Positions 47,843-57,520 of a stretch of 64,000 bases of DNA are shown here, piece after piece. The position numbers and the translations under genes were made by a program. The notes under the pieces are model-generated. The model did not search any database. It saw nothing but the letters and a program-made list of their open reading frames with translations, and was not told the origin of the DNA. Each line of letters begins with the position of its first letter. Within the stretch, counting starts at the first letter, position 1. Source of the DNA: Pelistega suis (GTDB lineage Bacteria > Pseudomonadota > Gammaproteobacteria > Burkholderiales > Burkholderiaceae_B); assembly GCF_013133795.1 (NCBI RefSeq), contig NZ_JABGBN010000001.1, positions 186,001 to 250,000 on the forward strand, given 5' to 3'.

Positions 47843-48958
47843 CTATCTCGGATATAGAGCTCCTGCAATAGTGGCATGTCGAGAGCCAGTTAACTCAGGA
47901 AAGTTAAGTGGCTCTTTGTCATAAAAGGCTTTGGCTAACCAAGCAAAAGCTAGAGCTTCAATCGCTTGACTATCAAAACCGTATTGTTCAATTGCATTTA
48001 CTTCACAGCCCATTAACGCTTTTAGTTCTTGCATAAGGGCGATATTTTTTACGCCTCCACCACAGACAATAATCTCATCAACCTTATCGCTATGACGCGT
48101 AATTGCTTGAGCAATGCTATGCGTGGTCAGTGCGCGTAAGGTCGCCATAATATCCACCGCAGGAATATGCTCGTTAAAAGCGACTACATGTTGGTCTAAC
48201 CATAAGGGGTTAAATAAATCACGGCCGGTTGATTTGGGCGCTGATTTAGCAAAATAAGGTTCGCTGAGTAGTTGAGTGAGCAGACCATTGTGGATATTCC
48301 CAGATGCTCCCCATGCACCATCTTTATCAAAGGTTTTACCTAGGTGCTTATCAATCCAGTAATCCATTAAGGCATTTGCTGGACCCGTATCAAAACCTAA
48401 GAGGGGCTGATGTGGGGCGAGTAGCGTGATATTGGCAATCCCACCCAGATTGAGGATAACGCGAGTTTTTGTTGTATCGCTAAACAAGGCTTGATGTAAA
48501 AGAGGAGCAAAAGGGGCTCCTTGTCCACCGGCAGCGACATCACGACTTCTAAAATCAGCAATCACATCAATCTTGGTGAGCTCAGCCAGACGAGCTGGGG
48601 CATTGAGTTGAATGGTAAACCCTAAATCGGGGCGATGACGGACAGTTTGGCCGTGAGCGCCAATAGCCGTGATGTGTTCGGTGGAAAGTTGAGATTGTTT
48701 TAATAAATCATGGCAGCATTCAGCATATAAATCAGCAAGTCCATTGGCGGCTAGGTATGCTTGTTCAAGCTCATTGTCGCCTGCCTTGTTTAGTGTTAGA
48801 AAGGTGTGGCGTAAGTCACTCGGCATTGCTAGGCTAGAGAAAGCGATAATACGAGGAAAGGTATCCTTTTGAAAGGCAACTAAGGTACCGTCCACACCAT
48901 CCGTACTGGTTCCTGACATTAAACCAATAAAATACTGTACGTCTGAATGAGTATTCAT
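47843..48958 (-). CDS. anmK: Anhydro-N-acetylmuramic acid kinase
   Basis: Phosphorylates and opens anhydro-MurNAc, product of lytic transglycosylases, to MurNAc-6-P for recycling. From the ATG at 48958 it has 371 residues: IGLMSGTSTDGVDGTLV (ATP phosphate loop), GAHGQTVRHRP, LNLGGIANIT, FDTGPANALMD and VCGGGVKN. AGAGGAAG lies 8 bases before this start; the frame continues upstream to 49027 without likeness to AnmK. Convergent with fic (2-bp gap) and divergent from tyrS. Confidence 0.95.
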   Translation of the reverse strand: MNTHSDVQYFIGLMSGTSTDGVDGTLVAFQKDTFPRIIAFSSLAMPSDLRHTFLTLNKAGDNELEQAYLAANGLADLYAECCHDLLKQSQLSTEHITAIGAHGQTVRHRPDLGFTIQLNAPARLAELTKIDVIADFRSRDVAAGGQGAPFAPLLHQALFSDTTKTRVILNLGGIANITLLAPHQPLLGFDTGPANALMDYWIDKHLGKTFDKDGAWGASGNIHNGLLTQLLSEPYFAKSAPKSTGRDLFNPLWLDQHVVAFNEHIPAVDIMATLRALTTHSIAQAITRHSDKVDEIIVCGGGVKNIALMQELKALMGCEVNAIEQYGFDSQAIEALAFAWLAKAFYDKEPLNFPELTGSRHATIAGALYPR

Positions 48959-49095
48959 CTGATAACTTCCTCTAAACATAGGTATAATGTCGATATTGTA
49001 AATGAAAGTCGATGTTTTAAAACTCAATCGCTACTGAGTCTATCGAATAGGTAACTGAGTAAGCCTATTCATTCCTTTTGAATTAGAGCAAAACA

Positions 49096-50319
49096 ATGTC
49101 AGAAGAAATTAAAATGAGTGCCGAAGTTGAGCGTGATATGCGTACGGTATTACGCGGTGTTGATGAATTACTAGTAGAAACGGAGTTTGCCCAAAAGTTG
49201 CAAAAGAGCCGTGATACAGGGGTTCCGCTCCGCATTAAATTAGGTATGGATCCGACAGCACCAGATATTCACTTGGGGCATACGGTGGTACTGACAAAAA
49301 TGCGTCAGCTACAAGATTTGGGGCATCAGGTCATTTTCTTGATTGGAGACTTTACCGCAGCGATTGGTGATCCAAGTGGTCGTAATAGTACTCGTCCACC
49401 GCTCTCGCGTGAGCAAATTGAAGTTAATGCTCAGACGTACTACGAGCAAGCCGCTAAAATCCTCGATCCTGCACGTACAGAGATTCGCTATAACTCGGCA
49501 TGGTGTGACCAACTGGGCGCACGTGGCTTGATTAAACTTGCCTCGCATTACACAGTAGCGCGTATCATGGAGCGTGATGATTTTACTAAGCGTTTCAAAG
49601 GCGGAATTCCTATCTCTGTCCATGAGTTTTTATATCCATTACTACAAGGCTATGACTCTGTCGAGCTTAAAGCAGATTTGGAACTCGGTGGTACTGACCA
49701 AAAGTTTAATTTATTGGTAGGTCGAGAGCTACAAAAAGAATACGGTCAAGCACAACAGTCCGTATTGACGATGCCTTTATTGGTTGGTTTAGACGGCGTG
49801 GAGAAAATGTCTAAATCAAAAAATAATTACGTAGGCATTACAGAGACGCCTGATAGCATGTTCGGTAAGATTATGTCGATTTCCGATAGCTTGATGTGGA
49901 ATTACTATGAGCTATTATCTGCTAAAACATTAGATGAAATTGAGACTTTAAAACAAGCGGCAGCGGCAGGTGAGAATCCTCGTAATATGAAAGTCGCTTT
50001 GGCACAAGAAATTATTACGCGTTTCCATAATGCCGCTGCCGCAGAAAAAGCCTTGGCAGATTTTGAAGCACGTTTCCGTGATGGACAGATTCCAGAAGAT
50101 ATGCCAGAGGTGACGTTGCCAGCGGGGCCATTGGGAATTGTGGCTGTGTTACGCGAGGCAGGCCTTGCACCTTCAGGTTCTGAAGCTACACGTAATATCC
50201 AACAGGGTGGTGTGAAAGTAGACGGTCAAAAAGTAGAAGATAAAGCGTTACAATTAAGTGCAGGTACTTACGTCGTTCAAGTGGGTAAGCGTAAATTTGC
50301 CCGTGTAACGATTGCTTAG
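49096..50319 (+). CDS. tyrS: Tyrosyl-tRNA synthetase
   Basis: Class Ic synthetase charging tRNA-Tyr. The 407 residues carry [18 protein letters not shown] (HIGH region, HLGH), [13 protein letters not shown], the KMSKSKNN loop and a C-terminal S4-like RNA-binding domain ([17 protein letters not shown]). It belongs to the TyrRS form common in Burkholderiales and pseudomonads, not the E. coli TyrS form. An inverted repeat GAATAGG/CCTATTC (49045-49070) lies 26-51 bp upstream. Confidence 0.96.
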   Translation: MSEEIKMSAEVERDMRTVLRGVDELLVETEFAQKLQKSRDTGVPLRIKLGMDPTAPDIHLGHTVVLTKMRQLQDLGHQVIFLIGDFTAAIGDPSGRNSTRPPLSREQIEVNAQTYYEQAAKILDPARTEIRYNSAWCDQLGARGLIKLASHYTVARIMERDDFTKRFKGGIPISVHEFLYPLLQGYDSVELKADLELGGTDQKFNLLVGRELQKEYGQAQQSVLTMPLLVGLDGVEKMSKSKNNYVGITETPDSMFGKIMSISDSLMWNYYELLSAKTLDEIETLKQAAAAGENPRNMKVALAQEIITRFHNAAAAEKALADFEARFRDGQIPEDMPEVTLPAGPLGIVAVLREAGLAPSGSEATRNIQQGGVKVDGQKVEDKALQLSAGTYVVQVGKRKFARVTIA

Positions 50320-50335
50320 TTTTGAGGAATAGACG

Positions 50336-50968
50336 ATGAAATTGACAAGTTTAGGTATTATTAATGGGCAGGCGATTCATCCTCGTTATGCATTTGGCAA
50401 ACAAGATAAAGAGAATCGTGTAGCACTTTCTACCAATCTCAATCCAGACTTCTCTTGGACTGATATCCCTGTAGGCACTAAGTCTTTTGCTTTAATTATG
50501 GTGGATGTTGATGTGCCGACCAAACCTGATGATGTGAATCAGATTGACCGAGAAGTTCCAGCGGACTTGCCTCGCACAGACTTTTATCATTGGACCTTGA
50601 TTGATATTCCTGCTAATGTCAATGAGATTGCAGAAGGGGAATTCTCATCGATTGTGACCCCAAAAGGTAAAGCAGGTCCATTAGCGGGTAAAGGCGATAT
50701 GCGTCACGGCTTAAATAATTACACCGAGTGGTTTGCGAGCGATTATGATATGCAAGGGGAGTATTTTGGTTATGACGGCCCATGTCCGCCATTTAATGAC
50801 TCTATCGTACATCACTATCATTTTACTGTTTACGCCCTAGACGTGGAAACCCTTCCTGTTGAAGGCACATTTACCGCACAAGACGTACTTAAAGCCATGG
50901 AGGGGCATATCCTTGGACAGGCTACGTTAGTTGGCACCTATTCTTTAAATCCACGCTTAACAGCGTAA
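50336..50968 (+). CDS. YbhB/YbcL-type PEBP (Raf kinase inhibitor-like) protein
   Basis: A 210-residue protein of the bacterial phosphatidylethanolamine-binding-protein family. Conserved pieces are LSTNLNPDFSWTDIP, FALIMVDVDVPT, DFYHWTLIDIP (ligand-pocket His), YDGPCPP and HHYHFTVYALDVE. No signal peptide, so probably cytoplasmic. It is 16 bp after tyrS and 24 bp before glyA; the good AGGAG before glyA suggests separate translation. Biochemical role in bacteria is unknown. Confidence 0.88.
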   Translation: MKLTSLGIINGQAIHPRYAFGKQDKENRVALSTNLNPDFSWTDIPVGTKSFALIMVDVDVPTKPDDVNQIDREVPADLPRTDFYHWTLIDIPANVNEIAEGEFSSIVTPKGKAGPLAGKGDMRHGLNNYTEWFASDYDMQGEYFGYDGPCPPFNDSIVHHYHFTVYALDVETLPVEGTFTAQDVLKAMEGHILGQATLVGTYSLNPRLTA

Positions 50969-50992
50969 TCCAGTATCTATTAGGAGAAATAT

Positions 50993-52237
50993 ATGTTTGA
51001 TCGTTCGCTAACGCTTGATAAACAAGACCCAGAATTATGGGCAGCGATTCAAAAAGAGGACGTACGTCAAGAAGAGCATATTGAGCTAATTGCATCTGAG
51101 AACTACACTAGCCCAGCGGTGATGCAGGCTCAAGGTTCTCAATTAACGAATAAATACGCAGAAGGTTATCCGGGTAAGCGCTATTACGGTGGTTGTGAAT
51201 ATGTGGATATCGTTGAGCAATTAGCGATTGATCGTTTGAAAAAAATGTTTGGTGCTGAGGCGGCCAACGTTCAACCTAATTCAGGCTCACAAGCTAACCA
51301 AGCTGTCTATATGGCGGTTCTAAAACCGGGTGATACGGTATTGGGGATGAGCTTGGCTGAGGGTGGTCACTTAACGCATGGCTCACCAGTCAATGCCTCT
51401 GGTAAATTATACAACTTTGTGTCTTATGGCTTAAATGACAAAGAAGAAATTGATTATGAGCAGTTAGAGCGTTTAGCAAAAGAGCACAAACCTAAATTAA
51501 TCGTTGGCGGTGCTTCTGCTTATGCATTGCGTATTGATTTTGAGCGTATGGCAAAAATTGCGCGTGATAACGGTGCTTTATTTATGGTGGATATCGCTCA
51601 CTATGCAGGTTTAGTTGTGGGTGGACAATACCCTAACCCAGTACCACATGCTGACTTTGTGACATCTACTACGCATAAATCATTACGTGGCCCACGTGGT
51701 GGCGTGATTATGATGAAAGCAGAACACGAAAAAGCGATTAACTCAGCTATCTTCCCAGGTATTCAGGGTGGTCCATTAATGCATGTGATTGCTGGTAAAG
51801 CGACGGCCTTTAAAGAAGCCTTATCGCCAGAGTTCAAAGACTACGCCGCACAAGTTGTTCGTAATGCACAAGTGATGGCAGATACTCTCGTTAAGCGTGG
51901 TTTACGTATTGTGTCTGGTCGTACAGAAAGCCATGTGATGTTGGTGGATTTGCGTAGCAAAGGTATCACGGGTAAAGTGGCGGAAGAAGCCCTAGGTAAA
52001 GCACATATTACAGTTAATAAAAATGCTATCCCTAATGATCCAGAGAAGCCTTTTGTGACGAGTGGTATTCGTGTGGGTACACCTGCAGCGACAACCCGTG
52101 GCTTTAAAGAAGCTGAAATTGAAATCACAGCTAACCTTATTGCGGATGTATTAGATAATCCAACGGATGAGGCTAATTTAGCGGCGGTTCGTGCCAAGGT
52201 TCATGAGTTAACGAAGCGCTTCCCTGTGTATAAATAA
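50993..52237 (+). CDS. glyA: Serine hydroxymethyltransferase
   Basis: PLP enzyme converting serine and THF to glycine and 5,10-methylene-THF, the main one-carbon source. The 414 residues include [29 protein letters not shown], the PLP Lys in [14 protein letters not shown] (about K229) and FPGIQGGP. A strong TAGGAGA lies 7 bases before the ATG. The nrdR start follows the stop by 2 bp, a widespread linkage. Confidence 0.98.
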   Translation: MFDRSLTLDKQDPELWAAIQKEDVRQEEHIELIASENYTSPAVMQAQGSQLTNKYAEGYPGKRYYGGCEYVDIVEQLAIDRLKKMFGAEAANVQPNSGSQANQAVYMAVLKPGDTVLGMSLAEGGHLTHGSPVNASGKLYNFVSYGLNDKEEIDYEQLERLAKEHKPKLIVGGASAYALRIDFERMAKIARDNGALFMVDIAHYAGLVVGGQYPNPVPHADFVTSTTHKSLRGPRGGVIMMKAEHEKAINSAIFPGIQGGPLMHVIAGKATAFKEALSPEFKDYAAQVVRNAQVMADTLVKRGLRIVSGRTESHVMLVDLRSKGITGKVAEEALGKAHITVNKNAIPNDPEKPFVTSGIRVGTPAATTRGFKEAEIEITANLIADVLDNPTDEANLAAVRAKVHELTKRFPVYK

Positions 52238-52239
52238 TT

Positions 52240-52692
52240 ATGAAATGTCCGTTTTGCTCTAATGCAGATACCCAAGTAACCGACACACGTGTTTCAGAAG
52301 ATGGTTTTACGATTCGTCGTCGCCGTCGCTGTTATGCGTGTGAAAAACGATTTACGACCTATGAGCGTATGGAGTTGAGTATGCCTGTGGTTGTTAAGCG
52401 TGATGGTTCACGTATGGAATTTGATGTGGATAAACTCAAATCGAGTATGCGCTTGGCACTACGCAAAAGACCCGTGCCGGCAGAAAAGCTTGATGAAGCG
52501 GTATCTCGCATTCAAGATCGCTTAGCGAATTCGCAAAGCAAAGAAATCCATACAGAGCAAATCGGACAGCATGTGATGCAGGAACTGCGCCAATTGGATC
52601 AAGTCGCCTATGTGCGATTTGCATCCGTGTATCAGAGCTTTGAGGATATTCAACAGTTTGTCCAAGCTATCCAAGAAATTCAAACCCCTTAG
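52240..52692 (+). CDS. nrdR: Transcriptional repressor NrdR
   Basis: Zinc-ribbon/ATP-cone regulator of ribonucleotide reductase genes. The 150 residues start with the four-Cys ribbon (MKCPFC...[18 protein letters not shown]), followed by the ATP-cone ([33 protein letters not shown]). Full length. It lies between glyA and ribD, an order common in proteobacteria, and is probably co-transcribed with them. Confidence 0.97.
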   Translation: MKCPFCSNADTQVTDTRVSEDGFTIRRRRRCYACEKRFTTYERMELSMPVVVKRDGSRMEFDVDKLKSSMRLALRKRPVPAEKLDEAVSRIQDRLANSQSKEIHTEQIGQHVMQELRQLDQVAYVRFASVYQSFEDIQQFVQAIQEIQTP

Positions 52693-52700
52693 AATGCCAG

Positions 52701-53834
52701 ATGTCGTTTTCTGAACAAGATCATGCGTATATGCGCCGAGCCTTAGCATTGGCAGAAAAAGTCTTATATTTAACCGATCCTAATCCTCGTGTCGGGTGTG
52801 TTATTGTTAAAGATGGGATAGTCATTGGTGAGGGGGCTACACAAAAAGTCGGTGGCCCGCACGCAGAGGTCATGGCAATACAGGATGCCAAACATCGAGG
52901 GTATGCTAATCAGCTTGCTGGGTCAACCTTTTATGTGACGTTAGAGCCATGTAGTCATTTTGGACGAACGCCTCCTTGTGCAGATGCTTTAGTGACACAT
53001 CAAGTAGGGCGCGTAGTAGTGGCGAGTTTAGACCCCAACCCCTTAGTCGGTGGAAAAGGGATTGCCAAGCTGAGAGAAGCTGGCATTCAAGTCGATTATC
53101 CTTTGCTGGCAGAGGAGGCTTTGGCGATTAATACAGGCTTTATTTCCCGAATGGCTGCACAACGACCATGGACATGGACAAAATTAGCGTGTTCGCTGGA
53201 CGGTAAAGTTGCCTTGAATAATGGTGTTTCCCAATGGATTACAGCAGAGCCTGCTCGACGAGATGGGCAACATTGGCGTGCGCGTAGTAGTGTTGTATTG
53301 ACAGGTATCGGGACTATTCTAAAAGATAATCCTTTGCTCAATGTTCGAGCCATAGCAACCGAGCGTCAGCCGATTAGAGCGGTTATTGATGGGCAGTTTC
53401 AAATTCCCGAAGACGCTCAGATTTTTAATGGTTCACCTGTGTGGATTTTTACCCATACAGATAATTCTGCTAAGCGAGTACGTCTACAAGCAAAGAATGT
53501 AGATGTTATCGTATTGCCTAAAAAAGGCGAATATATTGATTTAGCTGAAGTATGGCAAGTCTTGATGCAGCGAGGCATTAATGAGGTCCATGTAGAGGCA
53601 GGTCCTACATTAAATGGTGCGCTATTGGAAGCAGGATTGATTGATGAGTTACTGATCTATATGGCACCTAAAATCTTGGGACCGGGACAGTCGTTATTTA
53701 ATCTTCCGGCTTTATCAGATTTGAGTGCTGTTAAGCAATTCACATGGGTAGAGCAGTTAGCTGTGGGTCAAGATTTACGTTTGCGCTTAAGAGCAAAAGA
53801 GCGCTGGAATACTTTATTGCAAGCCATTGTATAA
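52701..53834 (+). CDS. ribD: Bifunctional riboflavin biosynthesis protein RibD
   Basis: Deaminase plus reductase for the second and third steps of riboflavin synthesis. The N-terminal deaminase (about 1-145) has the zinc ligands in GGPHAEVMAI and EPCSHFGRTPPCADAL. The C-terminal reductase (about 146-377) has TWTKLACSLDGKVAL, SVVLTGIGTILKDNPLL and VHVEAGPTLNGALL. 9 bp after nrdR and 33 bp before ribE. No FMN riboswitch is visible upstream. Confidence 0.96.
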   Translation: MSFSEQDHAYMRRALALAEKVLYLTDPNPRVGCVIVKDGIVIGEGATQKVGGPHAEVMAIQDAKHRGYANQLAGSTFYVTLEPCSHFGRTPPCADALVTHQVGRVVVASLDPNPLVGGKGIAKLREAGIQVDYPLLAEEALAINTGFISRMAAQRPWTWTKLACSLDGKVALNNGVSQWITAEPARRDGQHWRARSSVVLTGIGTILKDNPLLNVRAIATERQPIRAVIDGQFQIPEDAQIFNGSPVWIFTHTDNSAKRVRLQAKNVDVIVLPKKGEYIDLAEVWQVLMQRGINEVHVEAGPTLNGALLEAGLIDELLIYMAPKILGPGQSLFNLPALSDLSAVKQFTWVEQLAVGQDLRLRLRAKERWNTLLQAIV

Positions 53835-53866
53835 TAACGCTACCTATTAATACGTAAGGAATAGAA

Positions 53867-54481
53867 ATGTTTACCGGAATCATCTCTGCCATTGGTCAAA
53901 TCACTCACGTTAGTCCACTGGGAACAAGTGCAAATGACGGCGTTCGTCTTACTGTACAAGCGAATGATTTTGATATGAGTCGCGTTAAACTCGGTGATTC
54001 TATTGCGATTCAAGGGGCATGTATGACAGTGGTAGAGTTTGATCAACATTGTTTTAAAGTAGACGTTTCGCGTGAGAGCTTGAATAAAACGCGAGGTTTG
54101 GATAGTATTGGTGAAGTTAATTTAGAGCATGCTATGCGCTTGTCGGATACCGTGGATGGTCATTTGGTTTCAGGGCATGTCGATGGTATTGCTGAGGTAG
54201 TGAGTTTTGAACCCGTAGGAGAATCGCAGCAATTACGAATTCAAGTGCCTACAGATTTAAGTATCTACCTTGCGTATAAAGGCTCTGTGACCATTAATGG
54301 TGTTAGCTTGACGGTCAATAGCGTAGAGGATAATGAAAAAGGATGTATTATTTCGATTAATCTTATTCCTCATACTGTTCAGGTGACGACATTAAAACAT
54401 CTGCGTGCGGGCAGTCTTGTTAATTTAGAAATTGATACAATCGCACGTTATGTGCAAAGAATGTTAAAATTAGCAAATTAG
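53867..54481 (+). CDS. ribE: Riboflavin synthase (alpha subunit)
   Basis: Dismutates two 6,7-dimethyl-8-ribityllumazines into riboflavin. The 204 residues form two lumazine-binding barrels: MFTGIISAIGQITHV, GDSIAIQGACMTVVEF and VSRESLNKT in the first, then DGHLVSGHVDGIAEV and GSVTINGVSLTVN in the second. The stop codon TAG shares its last base with the first base of tRNA-Ser, so the tRNA is probably cut from this transcript. Confidence 0.96.
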   Translation: MFTGIISAIGQITHVSPLGTSANDGVRLTVQANDFDMSRVKLGDSIAIQGACMTVVEFDQHCFKVDVSRESLNKTRGLDSIGEVNLEHAMRLSDTVDGHLVSGHVDGIAEVVSFEPVGESQQLRIQVPTDLSIYLAYKGSVTINGVSLTVNSVEDNEKGCIISINLIPHTVQVTTLKHLRAGSLVNLEIDTIARYVQRMLKLAN

Positions 54482-54568
54482 GATCGGTGGCCGAGTGGCT
54501 TAAGGCACACGCTTGGAAAGCGTGCATACGGAAACGTATCGGGGGTTCGAATCCCCCCCAATCCGCCA
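54481..54568 (+). tRNA. tRNA-Ser(GGA)
   Basis: An 88-base cloverleaf with encoded CCA. The anticodon stem CACGC/GCGTG encloses the loop TTGGAAA (anticodon GGA). It has a long variable arm ATACG-GAAA-CGTAT (class II, serine) and a T-stem GGGGG/CCCCC around TTCGAAT. The discriminator is G. The acceptor arms GGATCGG and CCAATCC leave a C-A mismatch at the fifth pair. The first base overlaps the ribE stop. Confidence 0.95.
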
Positions 54569-54594
54569 TTACTTTTGTTCCATAGGGATTTCAG

Positions 54595-56190
54595 ATGCCA
54601 ACCACCCAATCAGTCAGTAGTATCCAGAAATTTACTAGCGTTGTTTTCGCCGCCTTACTTATCGGTATGGTCGGCTATTTTATTATCTGGGGCTTGGGTT
54701 ATACCCATGGTAACTCGCCAACCTTATTTGTGTTGGCGACGCTGTTTGGGGTCTTTATGGCCTTTAATATCGGGGGCAATGACGTTGCTAACTCCTTTGG
54801 TACCAGTGTAGGCGCAGGGACATTAACGGTACCCCAAGCGTTAGGGGTTGCCGCGGTCTTTGAAGTATCAGGTGCGGTGATTGCTGGTGGAGAGGTGACA
54901 CGGACGATCCGCTCTGGTATTGTGGACTTACAAACACTTAATGTTCAGCCGATTGATTTTGTATTTATTATGATGGCGGCATTATTAGCCTCCGCATTAT
55001 GGCTTTTATTTGCCACCAAAAAAGGCTGGCCTGTTTCGACAACACACTCCATTATTGGTGGTATTGTCGGTGCCTCATTGACCTTGGGGTATCTTCTTTC
55101 CGCCGATACAGGTGCTAGCAGTTTGGATATGGTGCAGTGGGGAAAGATAGCTGAGATTGCTATTTCTTGGGTCTTATCACCTGTTTTAGGCGGTCTGATG
55201 GCGTATGTGCTGTTTCGCCAGATTAAGACTTATGTCTTAGATTACAATGAGCGTGTTGATGCTCAGCTAAAAGAGCTCAAAAAAGAGAAAAAAGCCCATA
55301 AAGAAGACTATCGTGCACGTTTTGAAGCGTTACCTGAGCATGAAAAAGTAAAAGTGGCTTCTGCCATGGCACGTGATGCCCAGACCTATGGTGACCGCGA
55401 AAATACAGAAGAAGAATTAGAACTTGAATCCGATTATTACAAAGGGCTTTACGCCTTAGAAAAACGCCGTCATGCTCTTGGTGCTCACAAGGCATTACAA
55501 CATTGGGTGCCGATGATTTCGAGTATCGGTATTATGATGATTACTGCTATGCTCTTATTTAAAGGTCTGAATAACCTTAAATTAGGGTTGAGTGCATTAC
55601 ATAACACCTTGATTGTGGTGATGGTGGGTGCATTAGTATGGATGGGGACGTATATTTACGCACGCACCTTAAAGCATAAAGATTTGGTTAAATCGACTTT
55701 TATTATCTTTAGTTGGATGCAAGTATTTACGGCGGCAGGTTTTGCGTTTAGCCATGGCGCTAATGATATCGCCAATGCCGTAGGTCCTTTTGCGGCTATT
55801 TTAGATGTATTGCGTACAGGTGAGATTGCGAGTACTGCCAGTATTCCACCCGTGGTGATGATTACCTTTGGTATTGCATTGATTGTAGGTTTATGGTTTA
55901 TCGGTAAAGAAGTTATCCAGACCGTAGGAACGAATCTTGCCGAAATGCACCCAGCCTCAGGTTTTACAGCAGAGTTAGCGGCAGCAACCATGGTGATGTT
56001 GGCTTCGTTACTAGGCTTGCCCGTCTCGAGTACACATATCCTAGTCGGTGCGGTATTGGGTATTGGGATTGTCAATCGTAATGCAAACTGGCAGTTGATG
56101 AAACCTATCGCCACCGCTTGGGTGGTGACATTGCCTTCAGCTGCGATTATGGCGATGTTGGTGTTTTTGGGGCTAAGGGCTGTTTTTTAA
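54595..56190 (+). CDS. pit: PiT-family inorganic phosphate transporter
   Basis: Low-affinity phosphate carrier in the inner membrane, driven by the proton gradient, probably moving metal-phosphate. The 531 residues carry the duplicated PHO4 signature: FNIGGNDVANSFGTSVG near the N-terminus and FSHGANDIANAVGPFAAI near residue 385. About ten to twelve helices are split by a long charged cytoplasmic loop (about residues 220-295, Lys/Glu-rich). It stands 26 bp after tRNA-Ser and is followed by a terminator. Confidence 0.93.
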   Translation: MPTTQSVSSIQKFTSVVFAALLIGMVGYFIIWGLGYTHGNSPTLFVLATLFGVFMAFNIGGNDVANSFGTSVGAGTLTVPQALGVAAVFEVSGAVIAGGEVTRTIRSGIVDLQTLNVQPIDFVFIMMAALLASALWLLFATKKGWPVSTTHSIIGGIVGASLTLGYLLSADTGASSLDMVQWGKIAEIAISWVLSPVLGGLMAYVLFRQIKTYVLDYNERVDAQLKELKKEKKAHKEDYRARFEALPEHEKVKVASAMARDAQTYGDRENTEEELELESDYYKGLYALEKRRHALGAHKALQHWVPMISSIGIMMITAMLLFKGLNNLKLGLSALHNTLIVVMVGALVWMGTYIYARTLKHKDLVKSTFIIFSWMQVFTAAGFAFSHGANDIANAVGPFAAILDVLRTGEIASTASIPPVVMITFGIALIVGLWFIGKEVIQTVGTNLAEMHPASGFTAELAAATMVMLASLLGLPVSSTHILVGAVLGIGIVNRNANWQLMKPIATAWVVTLPSAAIMAMLVFLGLRAVF

Positions 56191-56213
56191 TTGATTTGTC
56201 GTCAAATTTCTTA

Positions 56214-56254
56214 AAAATCGAACTTTATGTCAATGATATGGGTTCGGTTTTTTT
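56214..56254 (+). terminator. Terminator after pit
   Basis: Arms AAAATCGAAC (56214-56223) and GTTCGGTTTT (56242-56251), with one G-U pair, enclose an 18-base loop and end in a long T run. It closes the pit transcript 20 bases before the next ATG. Confidence 0.75.
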
Positions 56255-56273
56255 GTTTTAGTGTCACGAATTT

Positions 56274-57518
56274 ATGTTTCCTACTATTAAATTTAATGCC
56301 TCTTTCTTTATTCATTTAGCGTTATTTATCCTGTTTTCCTTGGGGATGGTTATTCCTAAAGGTTATTCATGGGGTGTGGGGCTGCTGTTGGTAACAGCAC
56401 TTTATATTGTGTTGCGCTACCGAAAAGAGATTGATTTTAAATCAGAGAAATCTTTGGTATATATGCTACTAGCTTATGTGCTGGTGAGTGTTAGTGTGAA
56501 CTTAATTGCAGGACATTCAGGACGTGATTATGAGTTGGATGCTAAGGTTTTTTTGACTATTCCTATCTTATATGCGCTGGTTTATCGAGGATTTAACCGA
56601 AACTATTTGATTTTAGCCTTTGGTTTAGGCGGTGTGGCGATGGGTCTAGACTCAATCTATGAGTTTTATGTGTTGAAGGTGCCTCGTGTAGGTTTATATC
56701 CTATTCGCTATGGGTATATTGCGGCTTGGTTAGCAGTGGCTTCTTTAATTAGTCTGATATTTTTTGCTAAAACCTCACGTGTATTTATAAGAGTTGTTTT
56801 GGTATTGGGGATTTTAGGTGGTGTAACGGCAGCTATTTTATCGGGGGCACGAGGCAGTTGGTTGTTTTTTATTGTGGCTTGTTGCTTGTTGACAGTATAT
56901 GGTTGCTTTTATACCCAGGGTAAAACAAAGATTTTACTATTATCCATTTTAGCAAGTTGCTTTATGGCAATGCTGGTGATAGGACTGACGGATAACCCTA
57001 TTTTCCAGCGAGTTGGACATGCTGTTGCCGAAGTACAGAAATACAAACCGAATGATCCGTCAGCAGGAACATCATTAGGAATGCGACTAGAGTTATTTAG
57101 ATTATCAGAGGAAATTATTCGTGAACATCCTATTCTCGGTATTGGCACAGATGAATTTCGAGGAAAAATAGTCCAATTTGTTCAAGAAGGGAAGGCGCAG
57201 CCCTATATGACGGCACTTAAGCATACACATAACGATTTTGTTGATAAGGCGGTCAAAACAGGCTTGATTTCTGCCGTAGCGATGATGCTTTTTTTATGTC
57301 TTTATCCTTTTATTTTCTTTGTAAAAAGGATACGCCATCCACATCAGGACATACGTTATTATGCCTTAATGGGTAGTTTGTTGGTTATCGCATGGGTTGA
57401 GTTTGGTATGACAAATATCTTCCTGACGACGAATCAAGGAGCGATTTATTATCTGGTGAGTTTGGCGATATTTTGGACAGGTATCCGTCGCGTAGAAAAA
57501 GGCGCATCGACGGGTTAA
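56274..57518 (+). CDS. O-antigen ligase family protein (WaaL-like)
   Basis: Polytopic inner-membrane protein of 414 residues with about ten to twelve hydrophobic segments. A large periplasmic loop after the Wzy_C-like region (SGARGSWLFFIVACCLL) contains LGIGTDEFRG and the His in TALKHTHNDFVDKAVKTG, characteristic of O-antigen ligases, which join O-polysaccharide to lipid A-core. Wzy polymerases look similar; the H-x-H-x-D segment favours ligase. Near the rfbBADC rhamnose genes, but separated by an oppositely oriented exonuclease gene. Confidence 0.82.
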   Translation: MFPTIKFNASFFIHLALFILFSLGMVIPKGYSWGVGLLLVTALYIVLRYRKEIDFKSEKSLVYMLLAYVLVSVSVNLIAGHSGRDYELDAKVFLTIPILYALVYRGFNRNYLILAFGLGGVAMGLDSIYEFYVLKVPRVGLYPIRYGYIAAWLAVASLISLIFFAKTSRVFIRVVLVLGILGGVTAAILSGARGSWLFFIVACCLLTVYGCFYTQGKTKILLLSILASCFMAMLVIGLTDNPIFQRVGHAVAEVQKYKPNDPSAGTSLGMRLELFRLSEEIIREHPILGIGTDEFRGKIVQFVQEGKAQPYMTALKHTHNDFVDKAVKTGLISAVAMMLFLCLYPFIFFVKRIRHPHQDIRYYALMGSLLVIAWVEFGMTNIFLTTNQGAIYYLVSLAIFWTGIRRVEKGASTG

Positions 57519-57520
57519 GC

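Noticed and set aside
55656-56114. A 152-residue minus-strand frame inside pit.
   Set aside because: It lies wholly opposite the conserved second PHO4 repeat of pit, and no family likeness was seen.
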